NCBI GenBank assembly: GCA_964504445.1
Contig: CAZDEO010000005.1
Span: 1-64,000, forward strand
Length of the DNA: 64,000 nt
DNA from: JACSRF01 sp964504445
GTDB lineage: Bacteria; Chloroflexota; Anaerolineae; Promineifilales; Promineifilaceae
Direction: 5' to 3'
Every line of letters starts with the position of its first letter. Position 1 is the first letter of the stretch. A program made the translations under genes and the position numbers. The notes beneath the pieces are model-generated. The model made no database searches and had not been told where the DNA came from. It saw only the letters and a list, made by a program, of their open reading frames with translations. Shown here piece by piece: positions 1 to 7,640 of this stretch.

Positions 1-545
1 ACAAACTCCAGGACGTTGCCGTCACCATCGTACCTGACCCAGGTGTCCAGGGTGGCCGCGCCAAAGGCGACTTCGCCGCGGTTGAGGGTGGTGTCTGGCT
101 GGCCGGTGAGGATGAGTAGATTGGAATCGTCGTTCCAGACAAAGAGTGTGCCCGCTGGGTAGGCGGCGTCGGTGGTGACCCGCAGGGCAACCTGCCCTGC
201 GGCGTGCACGGCCGCTTCCCCCACCACAATCGCCACGTCAGCCGGGTCAATCACGTACTCGTCGCCCCACAGGGCGCGGGCCAGGGGCAGCAGGGCGTCG
301 TGGCGGGCGGGGTCGTAGCCGGGGAGGGTAGTGAGAACGGCCGTGGCTCGTTCATCGCGCAGTTGGTCGGTCGTCAGGGTGGGGGTGGCTGTGGGTGCAG
401 GCGTGGGGGCGGTGGTCGCGGTGGCGGGGATGGGGGTCGTGGTGGGGGGAACGGCCGTTGCTGTTACTTCAGCGGGCGTGGCGGGTTGGGTGCAGCTAAT
501 CAGGAAGAGAGCAACGGCAAGCAGCAAGACAGTTCGGTTTCTCAT
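1..545 (-). CDS. Lipoprotein with Thr/Pro-rich linker, partial (C-terminus outside window)
   Basis: An open frame of 181 codons runs from an ATG at 545 to the window edge without a stop, so the C-terminus is missing. The N-terminus is a signal peptide of MRNRT followed by a hydrophobic stretch ending in the lipobox LISC, so the protein should be exported and lipid-anchored at Cys18. A low-complexity Ala/Thr/Pro linker (about residues 19-55) follows. After it comes a globular part with LPLARALWGDEYV and TLFVWNDDSNLLIL, which I do not recognise. GAGGAAGG lies just upstream of the ATG and a good promoter precedes it (590-617). The linker style matches other lipoproteins here (28133 and 63389 starts). 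The function is unknown. Confidence 0.8.
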   Translation of the reverse strand, partial: MRNRTVLLLAVALFLISCTQPATPAEVTATAVPPTTTPIPATATTAPTPAPTATPTLTTDQLRDERATAVLTTLPGYDPARHDALLPLARALWGDEYVIDPADVAIVVGEAAVHAAGQVALRVTTDAAYPAGTLFVWNDDSNLLILTGQPDTTLNRGEVAFGAATLDTWVRYDGDGNVLEF

Positions 546-589
546 GGTACCTTCCTCGGCGACTTTGGTCAGGGTCGCGGCGTTGCCCC

Positions 590-617
590 ATTATAACCGG
601 TTGGTAAGCTGTTTCAA
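590..617 (-). promoter_or_regulatory. Promoter for the leftmost lipoprotein gene
   Basis: On the minus strand TTGAAA (617-612) is followed after 16 bp by a perfect TATAAT (595-590), 45 bp upstream of the lipoprotein start codon. This is a good sigma-70-type match and the only strong one in the divergent gap 546-797. Confidence 0.6.
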
Positions 618-656
618 TGGCCCATGACCCTGGGCGCGAGGGGCAGGCTCTTCAGC

Positions 657-685
657 TTTGTGGGGGTGTGCTTATCGGTTATACT
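657..685 (+). promoter_or_regulatory. Possible promoter for the SPFH gene pair
   Basis: A TATACT box (680-685) lies 17 bp after TTTGTG (657-662). The -10 box is good and the -35 box poor. It would give a 5' untranslated region of about 105 nt that contains one ACGGCCGT copy. Confidence 0.3.
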
Positions 686-797
686 GTTATGCGGTTGTTG
701 GCGTGCAACGGCCGTTGGCTTATTGCGTACTTAAAAGTGTGAGTCAACCATTTGGGCATCAGCCATATGCCCCCATTTCCCGTAGGAGGTTTTGCAT

Positions 798-1808
798 ATG
801 AATGGCGCACTATTCGGCATTTTTTTAGGTTTCGCGGCCTGGTTCTTCCTGCGCTACGTTCTTACTGGCTTCTACACCGTAGACCAGAACGAGCGGGCCG
901 TAAAAACACGCTTTGGGCGGGCTGTACGCCTGGGCAAAGCAACCACCTTAGATGACCCCATCGCCGCCCATCTCAACGAAAAAGATAAAGAACGGTACAT
1001 CTACCCCTTAGTCAAGGTCATTCCCCCCGGCGGCCCCTACTTCAAGTGGCCCTGGGAGCGTATCTACAAAGTCTCTGTAGCCACAGAGACCATCAACATG
1101 GCGCTGGATTTGGAGACGCCCACCGCCAATTACAATGGCACCATGCTCGAAGCGGTCACCAAAGACCAGCTCAACATTGGCCTGAAAGGGCAGATTCGCT
1201 ACCGCGTTAGCGAGCGCAATTTGTACGCCTACCTCTTTGCCGTAAAAAGCCCCATTGTGCATGTGATGGGCTACTTCGTTGCCATACTGCGCGAGCGCAT
1301 TGCCAGCTTCAAAGCACCGGGCAGCGGCGGCTTGCTCGACGCCATTGAGGAAGATGAAAATCTGGACATTGACACCGATTTGATGGATGGCGTCTCCATT
1401 AACGATTTACGCAAAAACCTGAACGAAATTAACGATTACATGGAAAAAGAGTGCGCGTCAGCTGAGGCGCGGTATGGCGTGGAGTTTGATGCGTCGCTCA
1501 TCACTGAAATTGACCCGCCCGGCGAGGTAGAGTCGGCGCTGGCGGCCATTAACACGGCCCACAACGAGGTGTCGTCAGACATTAGCCTGGCCAAGGCGCA
1601 GGCCGACCAGACTATTGTGCAGTCTAAGCGGGCGGTGGAAATTGAAACGCTGCGGGCGCAGGCGGAAGTAGAGCCATTGAATATGCTGGCGGAGCAGCTG
1701 CAAGCGTTAAAGCAGAGTGGCCCCGACGTATTGGCGGCGTATTTGCGTAATGTGCGTCTGGGGCTGTATGCCAAAGCGCGTCAGATTTTTGTGGAGGTGG
1801 AGAAATGA
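798..1808 (+). CDS. SPFH/band 7 domain membrane protein (first of a pair)
   Basis: The 336-residue protein has one N-terminal membrane helix (FGIFLGFAAWFFLRYVL), then a prohibitin/stomatin-like domain beginning FYTVDQNERAVKTRFG. A long helical C-terminal part is rich in Ala, Glu and Gln (AKAQADQTIVQSKRAVEIETL, about residues 260-300), as in SPFH proteins that oligomerise through coiled coils. These proteins build membrane scaffolds and are often linked to membrane quality control. The start at 798 is set by AGGAGG at 784-789; an in-frame TTG six bases earlier is less likely. The stop overlaps the next start (ATGA), so the two SPFH genes are probably translationally coupled. No NfeD-like protease partner is adjacent. 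Confidence 0.85.
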   Translation: MNGALFGIFLGFAAWFFLRYVLTGFYTVDQNERAVKTRFGRAVRLGKATTLDDPIAAHLNEKDKERYIYPLVKVIPPGGPYFKWPWERIYKVSVATETINMALDLETPTANYNGTMLEAVTKDQLNIGLKGQIRYRVSERNLYAYLFAVKSPIVHVMGYFVAILRERIASFKAPGSGGLLDAIEEDENLDIDTDLMDGVSINDLRKNLNEINDYMEKECASAEARYGVEFDASLITEIDPPGEVESALAAINTAHNEVSSDISLAKAQADQTIVQSKRAVEIETLRAQAEVEPLNMLAEQLQALKQSGPDVLAAYLRNVRLGLYAKARQIFVEVEK

Positions 1809-2704
1809 GCGACTTGTTAGTTGCTGCACCGGTGGCAGTAGGCACATTTTTTCTCTTTTTGTTTGGCGAGCCGATCTTTCGCTGGTTTTTGCGGATGTTC
1901 GGCCTGTACGCCATTGTCAATGAAGGTACCTGCCATGTGTATGTACTTTTTGGCAAAGTAGTTGGGGTGATAGAGGAGCCTGGGCTGCACATTTTGCTAT
2001 TTAAGCTGGGGCCGAGTGCGCTGATTGTGAATTGGTTTGGCAAGCGGCATGTGCTGGATATGCGTTTGGATCAGGTGTACCTGCGTAGCTTGCCGGTGAA
2101 CTCGGAAGAGGGTGCGCCGATGGGTATTGGCGTGTGGTATGAGATGTTTATCAGCGATCCGGTGGCGTATCTGTTTAAGAATATGGATCCGCGGGGGTCA
2201 CTTTCGGCGAATGTGAGCAGCGCCACGGTGCGTACCCTGAGCAATATGCCCCTGGAGGATATGCTGATGACGCGGCACGTGATGAGTCGCTCGGTGCGGG
2301 CGGAGGTGTCGCCTAAGTCCCATGAGTGGGGGTATAAGCTGGGGTCTGTGTATATCCGCAAGGTGCATTTCCGTGACCGGCTGATGATTCAGCAGATTGA
2401 GGAGAAGGTGGTGAATCGGCTGCGGCAGGTGACTTCGGCGATTCGCCAGGATGGGGCGAACCGGGTGAGCATTATTACCAACTCGGCGGAGCGGCGGGCG
2501 GCGGTGGAGTTTGCCCGCGCCCAGGGGATGCGCCCGCAGATTGTGGGGGCGGCGCTGCAAAAGATTGGCGAAGACCCGGACGTGGAGCGAGCGATGTTTG
2601 AGGTTTTGGAGACGGAGCGGCTGCTGAATGGGGATGGGGAGATTGTGATGCTGCCGCAGAATCAGGAGATGTTGAAGCAGTTGTTGGCGGCGGGAAAACG
2701 GTAG
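1805..2704 (+). CDS. SPFH/band 7 domain protein (second of a pair)
   Basis: The 299-residue protein has an N-terminal hydrophobic segment (about residues 8-20) followed by a band 7-like domain: GLYAIVNEGTCHVYVLFGKVVGVIEEPGLH and VEFARAQGMRPQIVGAALQKI near the C-terminus. It shares the fold but little obvious sequence with the preceding gene and overlaps it by 4 bp. A pair like this suggests a hetero-oligomeric membrane ring (inference). A strong hairpin terminator follows at 2731, which closes the two-gene transcript. Confidence 0.8.
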   Translation: MSDLLVAAPVAVGTFFLFLFGEPIFRWFLRMFGLYAIVNEGTCHVYVLFGKVVGVIEEPGLHILLFKLGPSALIVNWFGKRHVLDMRLDQVYLRSLPVNSEEGAPMGIGVWYEMFISDPVAYLFKNMDPRGSLSANVSSATVRTLSNMPLEDMLMTRHVMSRSVRAEVSPKSHEWGYKLGSVYIRKVHFRDRLMIQQIEEKVVNRLRQVTSAIRQDGANRVSIITNSAERRAAVEFARAQGMRPQIVGAALQKIGEDPDVERAMFEVLETERLLNGDGEIVMLPQNQEMLKQLLAAGKR

Positions 2705-2730
2705 AGCAAAAAGCAAAAAGCAAAAAACGG

Positions 2731-2763
2731 AAAACGGAAAACGACGGCCGTTTTCCGTTTTTT
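2731..2763 (+). terminator. Intrinsic terminator after the SPFH pair
   Basis: AAAACGGAAAACG (2731-2743) pairs perfectly with CGTTTTCCGTTTT (2749-2761) around a 5-nt loop and runs into more T residues. The loop and its flanks contain an ACGGCCGT copy. The left arm is preceded by tandem AGCAAAA words. Confidence 0.75.
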
Positions 2764-2790
2764 GTTGGTCGTTTTGTGGTGGGAGGTGGT

Positions 2791-3237
2791 ATGCATAAAA
2801 TCTTGGTGTTGCATGGGCCGAATTTGAATTTGCTGGGCACGCGAGAGCCGGAGGTGTATGGTTCTTTGACTCTGGCTGAGATTGATGAGAAGCTGCGGCA
2901 GTTGGGGGATGCGTTGGGGGTGCAGGTGCGTACAGTTCAGGCGAATGGGGAGGGGGCGCTGGTTGATGCTTTGCATGAGGCGCGGGAATGGGCCAGCGGT
3001 GTGGTTTTTAACCCAGGGGGGTACACACATACTTCGGTGGCTTTGCGGGATGCAGTAACGGCCGTTGCTCTGCCGGTGGTGGAGGTGCATCTTTCTAACG
3101 TGCATGCCCGCGAACGGTTTCGGCGGCATTCTTATATTGCGCCGGTGTGCGTGGGTAGCATTACGGGGTTTGGCTGGCGCTCTTATACGTTGGCGTTGAC
3201 CTATCTGGCTGACTTTTTAGCCGAGTCTGCGACCTGA
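2791..3237 (+). CDS. aroQ: Type II 3-dehydroquinate dehydratase
   Basis: The enzyme removes water from 3-dehydroquinate to give 3-dehydroshikimate in the shikimate pathway; the type II form works as a cytosolic dodecamer. The 148-residue protein carries the family signatures in order: HGPNLNLLGTREPEVYG with the catalytic Tyr about residue 23, FNPGGYTHTSVALRDA (about residues 73-88) and VEVHLSNVHARERFRRHSY with the catalytic His (about residues 97-115). The start at 2791 follows GGGAGG (2781-2786). The length is normal. No other aromatic-pathway gene is nearby. Confidence 0.95.
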   Translation: MHKILVLHGPNLNLLGTREPEVYGSLTLAEIDEKLRQLGDALGVQVRTVQANGEGALVDALHEAREWASGVVFNPGGYTHTSVALRDAVTAVALPVVEVHLSNVHARERFRRHSYIAPVCVGSITGFGWRSYTLALTYLADFLAESAT

Positions 3238-3280
3238 CCCGGCTCGCTGCATTAAACGGAACAGTTTTTAGGAGATTCAG

Positions 3281-3481
3281 ATGAACGATAGACCGGGTTG
3301 TTTAGGCGGTATTTTGCGCCTGTTGGCGCTGCGCTGGTTGTTTGATTGGCTGCAAGACAGGTTTGGCTTTGGCCGGGGTGGTGTGTGCGGCTGCGGTTGT
3401 GGCTTTGTGCTGCTGTTGGTCTTCATCGCTGTTGCTTGCAGCATTATCACCGGTACGGATTGGCTGCAATTAGGCTTTTAA
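3281..3481 (+). CDS. Small Cys/Gly-rich membrane protein, unknown
   Basis: The 66-residue protein starts MNDRPGCLGGILRLL after an AGGAG site (3271-3275). It has an amphipathic N-terminal half, a GGVCGCGCGF segment and one membrane helix (FVLLLVFIAVACSII). It sits between aroQ and a reductase gene only 4 bp downstream, so it is probably transcribed with them. I do not recognise the family. The Cys-x-Cys-x-Cys run next to the membrane could bind metal or be palmitoylation-like decoration, which is speculative. Confidence 0.6.
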   Translation: MNDRPGCLGGILRLLALRWLFDWLQDRFGFGRGGVCGCGCGFVLLLVFIAVACSIITGTDWLQLGF

Positions 3482-3485
3482 GCGC

Positions 3486-4277
3486 ATGGATAGACAAAAA
3501 GCGATAGTGACGGGCGCCAGCGGCGCCGTGGGGACGGCTCTGGTATCCTTTTTACGGGAGCGCGGGTGGGAGGTGGTAGCCTGGGACAGAACGGCCGTTT
3601 CCCTCACCGACAGGCCCGACATGGAAAGCTACCTCGAATATGAGTTCCCCCACGTGCTCTTTCACTTGGCAACGGCCGTGGAAGACACCGGTTTGGAAAA
3701 CGAGTCCTGGCAAGTTAATGTAGAATGGCCGGAAACTCTGGCGCGCCTGTGCCGCCAGATTGGCATACGCTTTGTGTTTACCAGCAGCGTGATGGTGTTT
3801 AGTGATAGTGCGCCGGGGCCTTTTACCCCAGAGTCTCCGCCCGATGCGGCGGAGGGGTATGGTTATGAAAAGCGGATGGCCGAACAGCGCGTGCAAAAGG
3901 TGAACCCGCAGTCGGTGGTAGCGCGGTTGGGCTGGCAAATTGGCGACGCGCCCGGCTCTAACAACATGATTGACTTTTTAGCGCGACAGATGCGCGAGCA
4001 GGGGGAGATCCGCGCCAGCCGCCGATGGCTGCCGGCAACTTCTTTTCTGGCGGATACGGCCGTTGCCCTGGCGCGCCTGGCGGAAAACGGCCGTGGCCTC
4101 TATCTGCTAGACAGCAACGAGAAGTGGAATTTTTATGACATTGTCACCGCGCTAAACGAGCGGCACGGCCGTTCCTGGCACATTACCCCCACCGACGATT
4201 TTGTTTTTGACCAGCGCATGATAGACCGGCGTAGCTACATGCCGTCACTGCGCGCGCGCCTGTTGACCTTGCCCTAA
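3486..4277 (+). CDS. Extended SDR, dTDP-4-dehydrorhamnose reductase-like
   Basis: The 263-residue protein has the Rossmann nucleotide motif TGASGAVG (residues 9-16) and a Tyr125-x-x-x-Lys129 catalytic pair in YGYEK. A Ser pair (TSSVMVF, about 99-105) sits where SDR enzymes keep the catalytic Ser/Thr. The C-terminal part is short, as in RfbD-like NAD(P)-dependent sugar reductases. The exact substrate cannot be read from the sequence, and no other nucleotide-sugar genes are nearby. It follows the 66-residue gene by 4 bp. Confidence 0.75.
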   Translation: MDRQKAIVTGASGAVGTALVSFLRERGWEVVAWDRTAVSLTDRPDMESYLEYEFPHVLFHLATAVEDTGLENESWQVNVEWPETLARLCRQIGIRFVFTSSVMVFSDSAPGPFTPESPPDAAEGYGYEKRMAEQRVQKVNPQSVVARLGWQIGDAPGSNNMIDFLARQMREQGEIRASRRWLPATSFLADTAVALARLAENGRGLYLLDSNEKWNFYDIVTALNERHGRSWHITPTDDFVFDQRMIDRRSYMPSLRARLLTLP

Positions 4278-4346
4278 ATTGCCTAACTTGGGTGGCGGGC
4301 TAGCGTGCGCAAGTTAGGATCCCTTTACCTCTGGGTTTGGTTACAT

Positions 4347-4673
4347 TTAAGCCCAATAGCCGGCAACGGCCGTTAGCAGCCAGAGTACCACCATCCCTAT
4401 GGCTATCGTCCACAAGACGTTTTGCGTGCGCCAGGCCACCAGGGCGGCTGCCGCACCCGCCAGCAAGCGGGCATTGCCCCAAGAGAGGTCTAGCTGTCCC
4501 CCAGGCTGCAAAATTTCGGGCAAAATGATGGCCGAGAGGACGGCCGTAGGCACAAAACGCAGCCCTTGTTGCAAAGCAGGGGCCAACTCCACCCGTTCCA
4601 GCAGCAAAAATAGCGGCACGCGAATGGCATACGTGATCAGGCCCATCCCCCAAACAATCACCCAAAGATTCAT
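4347..4673 (-). CDS. azlD: AzlD-type branched-chain amino acid export subunit
   Basis: The 108-residue protein has about four hydrophobic helices and starts MNLWVIVWGMGLITYAIR, typical of AzlD (the small partner of AzlC). Together they export branched-chain amino acids and their analogues. Its start overlaps the azlC stop by 4 bp. The ATG at 4673 was chosen because it matches the family N-terminus and the ATGA overlap. Confidence 0.85.
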   Translation of the reverse strand: MNLWVIVWGMGLITYAIRVPLFLLLERVELAPALQQGLRFVPTAVLSAIILPEILQPGGQLDLSWGNARLLAGAAAALVAWRTQNVLWTIAIGMVVLWLLTAVAGYWA

Positions 4674-5365
4674 GCCCGTTTCTCCAGCCAGACTCCTGCT
4701 ACGATGCCCGCCAGCGCTGCGGCAATCAGCCCTAATTTGTAAGGCCAACCAAAGGTGAGTACGGCCGTTACGCCCGCCACCAGCGCCGCTCCCAGGTGGG
4801 GCCGCTGTTGCAGGGCGGGCATAACCAGGCCGATGAAGGTGAGGGCCAGCGTGAAGTCTAGCGACCAACTGGCAGGAACCTGGGCGCCCAGGAAAATGCC
4901 GACGGCCGTGCTAAGCTGCCAGCCCGTCCACAGGGTAAGTCCCGCGCCTAGAAAGTACCAATGCTTGTTGGCAACCGGTTTATCGTCCCCGGCATAGTGC
5001 AAAATGGCCACGACATAAGCTTCATCCGTTAGGAGATAGGCCAGCAGCCAGCGCCAGCGGGCAGGCAGATGGCGCACATATGGTCCCAGGGAGGCGCTGT
5101 AGAGCATATGCCGCAAATTGACAATGAAGGTGGTGAGCCAGAGCACGGCCGTTCCCGCCCCGCTGCCAATGAGCTGCACACCAATAAACTGTGCTGACCC
5201 GGCAAATACGATGGCCGACATAGCCTGCGCCAGAACGGGTGGCAACCCGGCGGCCAAAGCCAAGACGCCATAAATTAACCCAAAGGGGAGCACGCCGAGC
5301 ATAATGGGCAGCTCCGCTTTGATGCCCGCCCAAAGTTCATCCTGTTTGCTCGTTTTCACATTCAT
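4670..5365 (-). CDS. azlC: AzlC-type branched-chain amino acid export subunit
   Basis: The 231-residue membrane protein carries AzlC features: ELPIMLGVLPFGLIYGVLA near the N-terminus, AMSAIVFAGSAQFIGVQL (about residues 48-65), NLRHMLYSASL, and LLTDEAYVV. It forms the exporter with AzlD. The start at 5365 gives MNVKTSKQDELWAGIKAELP; a longer reading would run into the divergent threonine dehydratase gene. The 99-bp divergent gap places amino acid export beside an enzyme that makes 2-oxobutyrate, the isoleucine precursor. Confidence 0.87.
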   Translation of the reverse strand: MNVKTSKQDELWAGIKAELPIMLGVLPFGLIYGVLALAAGLPPVLAQAMSAIVFAGSAQFIGVQLIGSGAGTAVLWLTTFIVNLRHMLYSASLGPYVRHLPARWRWLLAYLLTDEAYVVAILHYAGDDKPVANKHWYFLGAGLTLWTGWQLSTAVGIFLGAQVPASWSLDFTLALTFIGLVMPALQQRPHLGAALVAGVTAVLTFGWPYKLGLIAAALAGIVAGVWLEKRA

Positions 5366-5464
5366 CAACGGAAAAGTATAGCCAAGCCGCCGCGCCCCGG
5401 CGACCTCAGTAAGCGACGACAACCTTGACCGGCTGCGGTAAAATTTACCCAAAAGGAGGCAACT

Positions 5465-6463
5465 ATGGGTAAGAGTGCGGTGACGATGTCCGATATTATT
5501 CAGGCGGAGGCGGTGATACGGCCGTATCTCCCACCGACCCCTGTGCGCCATAGCCCCTACCTCAGCCAGTTAACCGGCGCTGACGTCTGGCTAAAGCTGG
5601 AAAATCTGCAGCCTACCGGTTCCTTTAAGGTGCGCGGGGCGCTGAACAAGCTGTACCATCACCACCAAGCGCAGCCCCACATGCCGGTGGTCACAGCCTC
5701 AGCCGGGAACCATGGCCTGGGGGTGGCCTTTGCCGCGCACGCTTTGGGGGGCATAACGGCCGTGGTCTTTGTGCCCACCACCGCACCCCAAGCCAAAGTG
5801 GCCAAGCTGAAGCTGTTCCCCATTACCCTGTACCAGAGGGGCAAAACCTACGAGGAAGCTCATCAGGCTGCCGCCGCCTACGCCCGTGAGACCGGCACTG
5901 TGGAGCTGTCGGCCTATGATGATCCCCAGGTCATTGCCGGGCAGGGCGTTGTCGGCGCTGAGCTTTTGGCTGATCTGCCGCACGTAACGGCCGTGTTGGC
6001 CCCCATTGGCGGCGGTGGTTTGATTGCCGGCATCACCGTCGCCATGCAGGCGCCCATGCCTGACTGCCAGATGATTGGCGTGCAGCCCTCAGCCAGCCCT
6101 GCCGCCCTCCTCAGTTACCGGGATGGCATTGCTTATGATCCCTATGACCACGAGCCAACCATTGCGGATGGCCTGGCTGGGGGGTTTGGAAAGCTCCCTT
6201 TCGAGCTGACCCAAGGCCGGGTGACGGTAGACCTGGCCACGGAAGGGGAAATCCGGCGGGCAATTTTTACCCTGCTGGCGGAAGAACAGCTTGTTGTGGA
6301 ACCGTCGGGCGCTATTGCCATTGCCCCTTTGCTGGCCCACCGGCGGGATTGGCGGGGCCAGCGGGTGGTATGCGTGCTGTCTGGCGGTAATCTGGACATG
6401 GCGCTGCTAAAGTCTGTGCTTGACGGCTTTGAAAATGAGACAAATCCTCGAAAAACCCATTAA
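5465..6463 (+). CDS. Threonine/serine dehydratase, PLP-dependent (catabolic-type length)
   Basis: This fold-type II PLP enzyme deaminates threonine to 2-oxobutyrate, and possibly serine to pyruvate. The PLP lysine is Lys55 in GSFKVRGA. TASAGNHGLGVA and the phosphate-binding loop PIGGGGLIAG (about residues 181-190) are present. The 332 residues end just after LSGGNLD, so there is no C-terminal ACT-like regulatory domain as in long biosynthetic IlvA. A strong AAAAGGAGG precedes the ATG. TAAAAT at 5439-5444 is a possible -10 box. Serine racemase is an alternative call. Confidence 0.85.
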   Translation: MGKSAVTMSDIIQAEAVIRPYLPPTPVRHSPYLSQLTGADVWLKLENLQPTGSFKVRGALNKLYHHHQAQPHMPVVTASAGNHGLGVAFAAHALGGITAVVFVPTTAPQAKVAKLKLFPITLYQRGKTYEEAHQAAAAYARETGTVELSAYDDPQVIAGQGVVGAELLADLPHVTAVLAPIGGGGLIAGITVAMQAPMPDCQMIGVQPSASPAALLSYRDGIAYDPYDHEPTIADGLAGGFGKLPFELTQGRVTVDLATEGEIRRAIFTLLAEEQLVVEPSGAIAIAPLLAHRRDWRGQRVVCVLSGGNLDMALLKSVLDGFENETNPRKTH

Positions 6464-6584
6464 AACTTGACAAAATATAGACAGAATGTGAGAATACTCG
6501 TGTTGGAGTTAAATTTACATGGCGGCAGACCTTTTGTTACATGGCGAGCAAGGACTGCACATATTTGAATCACGGAGTGAAAAG

Positions 6585-7529
6585 ATGCGGGTAATTATTA
6601 CGGGTGGCACTGGTTTGATTGGTTCAGCTCTGGCTGAAAATCTGGCCAAAGATGGGTATGAAGTAATCGTATTGAGCCGTAATCCGGGGCAGCACGCGCT
6701 GCCGCCGGGGGTGCGGGCGGAAAAATGGGATGCGAAAACGGCCGTGGGCTGGGGTCACCTGGTGGATGGCACAGGCGTGGCGGGGGGGACGGCCGTTATC
6801 AATCTGGCGGGCGAGAATATCAAGGGAAATGGCTTTCTGCCTTCGCGCTGGACGCCGGAAAGAAAGCGGCGGATTTTGCAGAGCCGTCTGGACGCGGGCA
6901 CGGCCGTCTTGCAAGCGATTCAGCAAGCTGTCATCAAGCCTAAGGTGCTGATTCAGTCTTCGGCTGTTGGCTATTATGGCCCCCGCGGCACAGAGGTTGT
7001 CACCGCCGACGCCTCTCCTGGCAGCGATTTTCTGGCGGACGTATGCGTGCAGTGGGAGCAGGTGACAGATCCAGTGGTGGCGATGGGGGTGCGCCGCGTG
7101 ATTTTGCGCACTGCCGGCGTGGTGATGACCACAGAAGGGGGCGCGCTGCCGCTGCTGGCGCTGCCCATTAAGCTGTTTGTGGGCGGGCCGCTGGGCAGTG
7201 GTCGCCAGTATATGTCCTGGATTCACCTGGAAGATGAAGTGCGGGCAATTCGCTTTTTGCTGGAGAATGACGCCGCCAGTGGCCCCTTTAACCTGTGCGC
7301 ACCCGAACCGCTGCCGCACAAGGAGTTGGGGAAAGCCATCGCGGATGTATTGCAACGGCCGTACTACTTCCCCGTGCCCGCTTTTGCCCTGAAGCTGGTT
7401 TTGGGCGAGATGGCCACTACTGTGTTGGATGGCCAACGCGCCGTGCCTGAAAAGCTGCAAAAGCTGGGCTTCACCTACAAATTTGGCGAGATTAAATCTG
7501 CCTTGCGGGATTTATTTGGAAAGGGATGA
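6585..7529 (+). CDS. TIGR01777-family NAD-dependent epimerase/dehydratase
   Basis: The 314-residue protein shows the family N-terminus ITGGTGLIGSALA, then VINLAGENI (about residues 74-82) and SSAVGYYG (about residues 126-133), all typical of the YfcH/SDR39U1 group. A short C-terminal domain of about 50 residues follows (FPVPAFALKLVLGEM). The substrate is unknown for the family. The start at 6585 follows CGGAGTG; an in-frame ATG at 6519 would add 22 non-conserved residues. A hairpin terminator follows at 7584. Confidence 0.85.
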   Translation: MRVIITGGTGLIGSALAENLAKDGYEVIVLSRNPGQHALPPGVRAEKWDAKTAVGWGHLVDGTGVAGGTAVINLAGENIKGNGFLPSRWTPERKRRILQSRLDAGTAVLQAIQQAVIKPKVLIQSSAVGYYGPRGTEVVTADASPGSDFLADVCVQWEQVTDPVVAMGVRRVILRTAGVVMTTEGGALPLLALPIKLFVGGPLGSGRQYMSWIHLEDEVRAIRFLLENDAASGPFNLCAPEPLPHKELGKAIADVLQRPYYFPVPAFALKLVLGEMATTVLDGQRAVPEKLQKLGFTYKFGEIKSALRDLFGKG

Positions 7530-7583
7530 TGAGGGAGTGTCGAGTGGCGTTGATAGCTCTCCCATGGCTAATCTCTAAAAATA

Positions 7584-7611
7584 AGGGTCGGGCATTGTCC
7601 GGCTCTTTTTG
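7584..7611 (+). terminator. Probable intrinsic terminator after the TIGR01777 gene
   Basis: AGGGTCGGG (7584-7592) pairs with TCCGGCTCT (7598-7606) using several G-U pairs around a 5-nt loop, followed by TTTTTG. Confidence 0.5.
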
Positions 7612-7640
7612 TTTCTGGTGGGCTGGGGTAAACTGTGTCC

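Noticed and set aside
204..596. Plus-strand 130-codon open frame, Gly/Arg-rich
   Set aside because: It is the antisense reading of the Thr/Pro linker of the lipoprotein gene on the minus strand, which has a lipobox and a promoter.
2198..2716. Minus-strand 172-codon frame inside the second SPFH gene
   Set aside because: It has no recognisable domain, is rich in Arg/His/Pro as antisense frames are, and lies fully over a clear SPFH gene.
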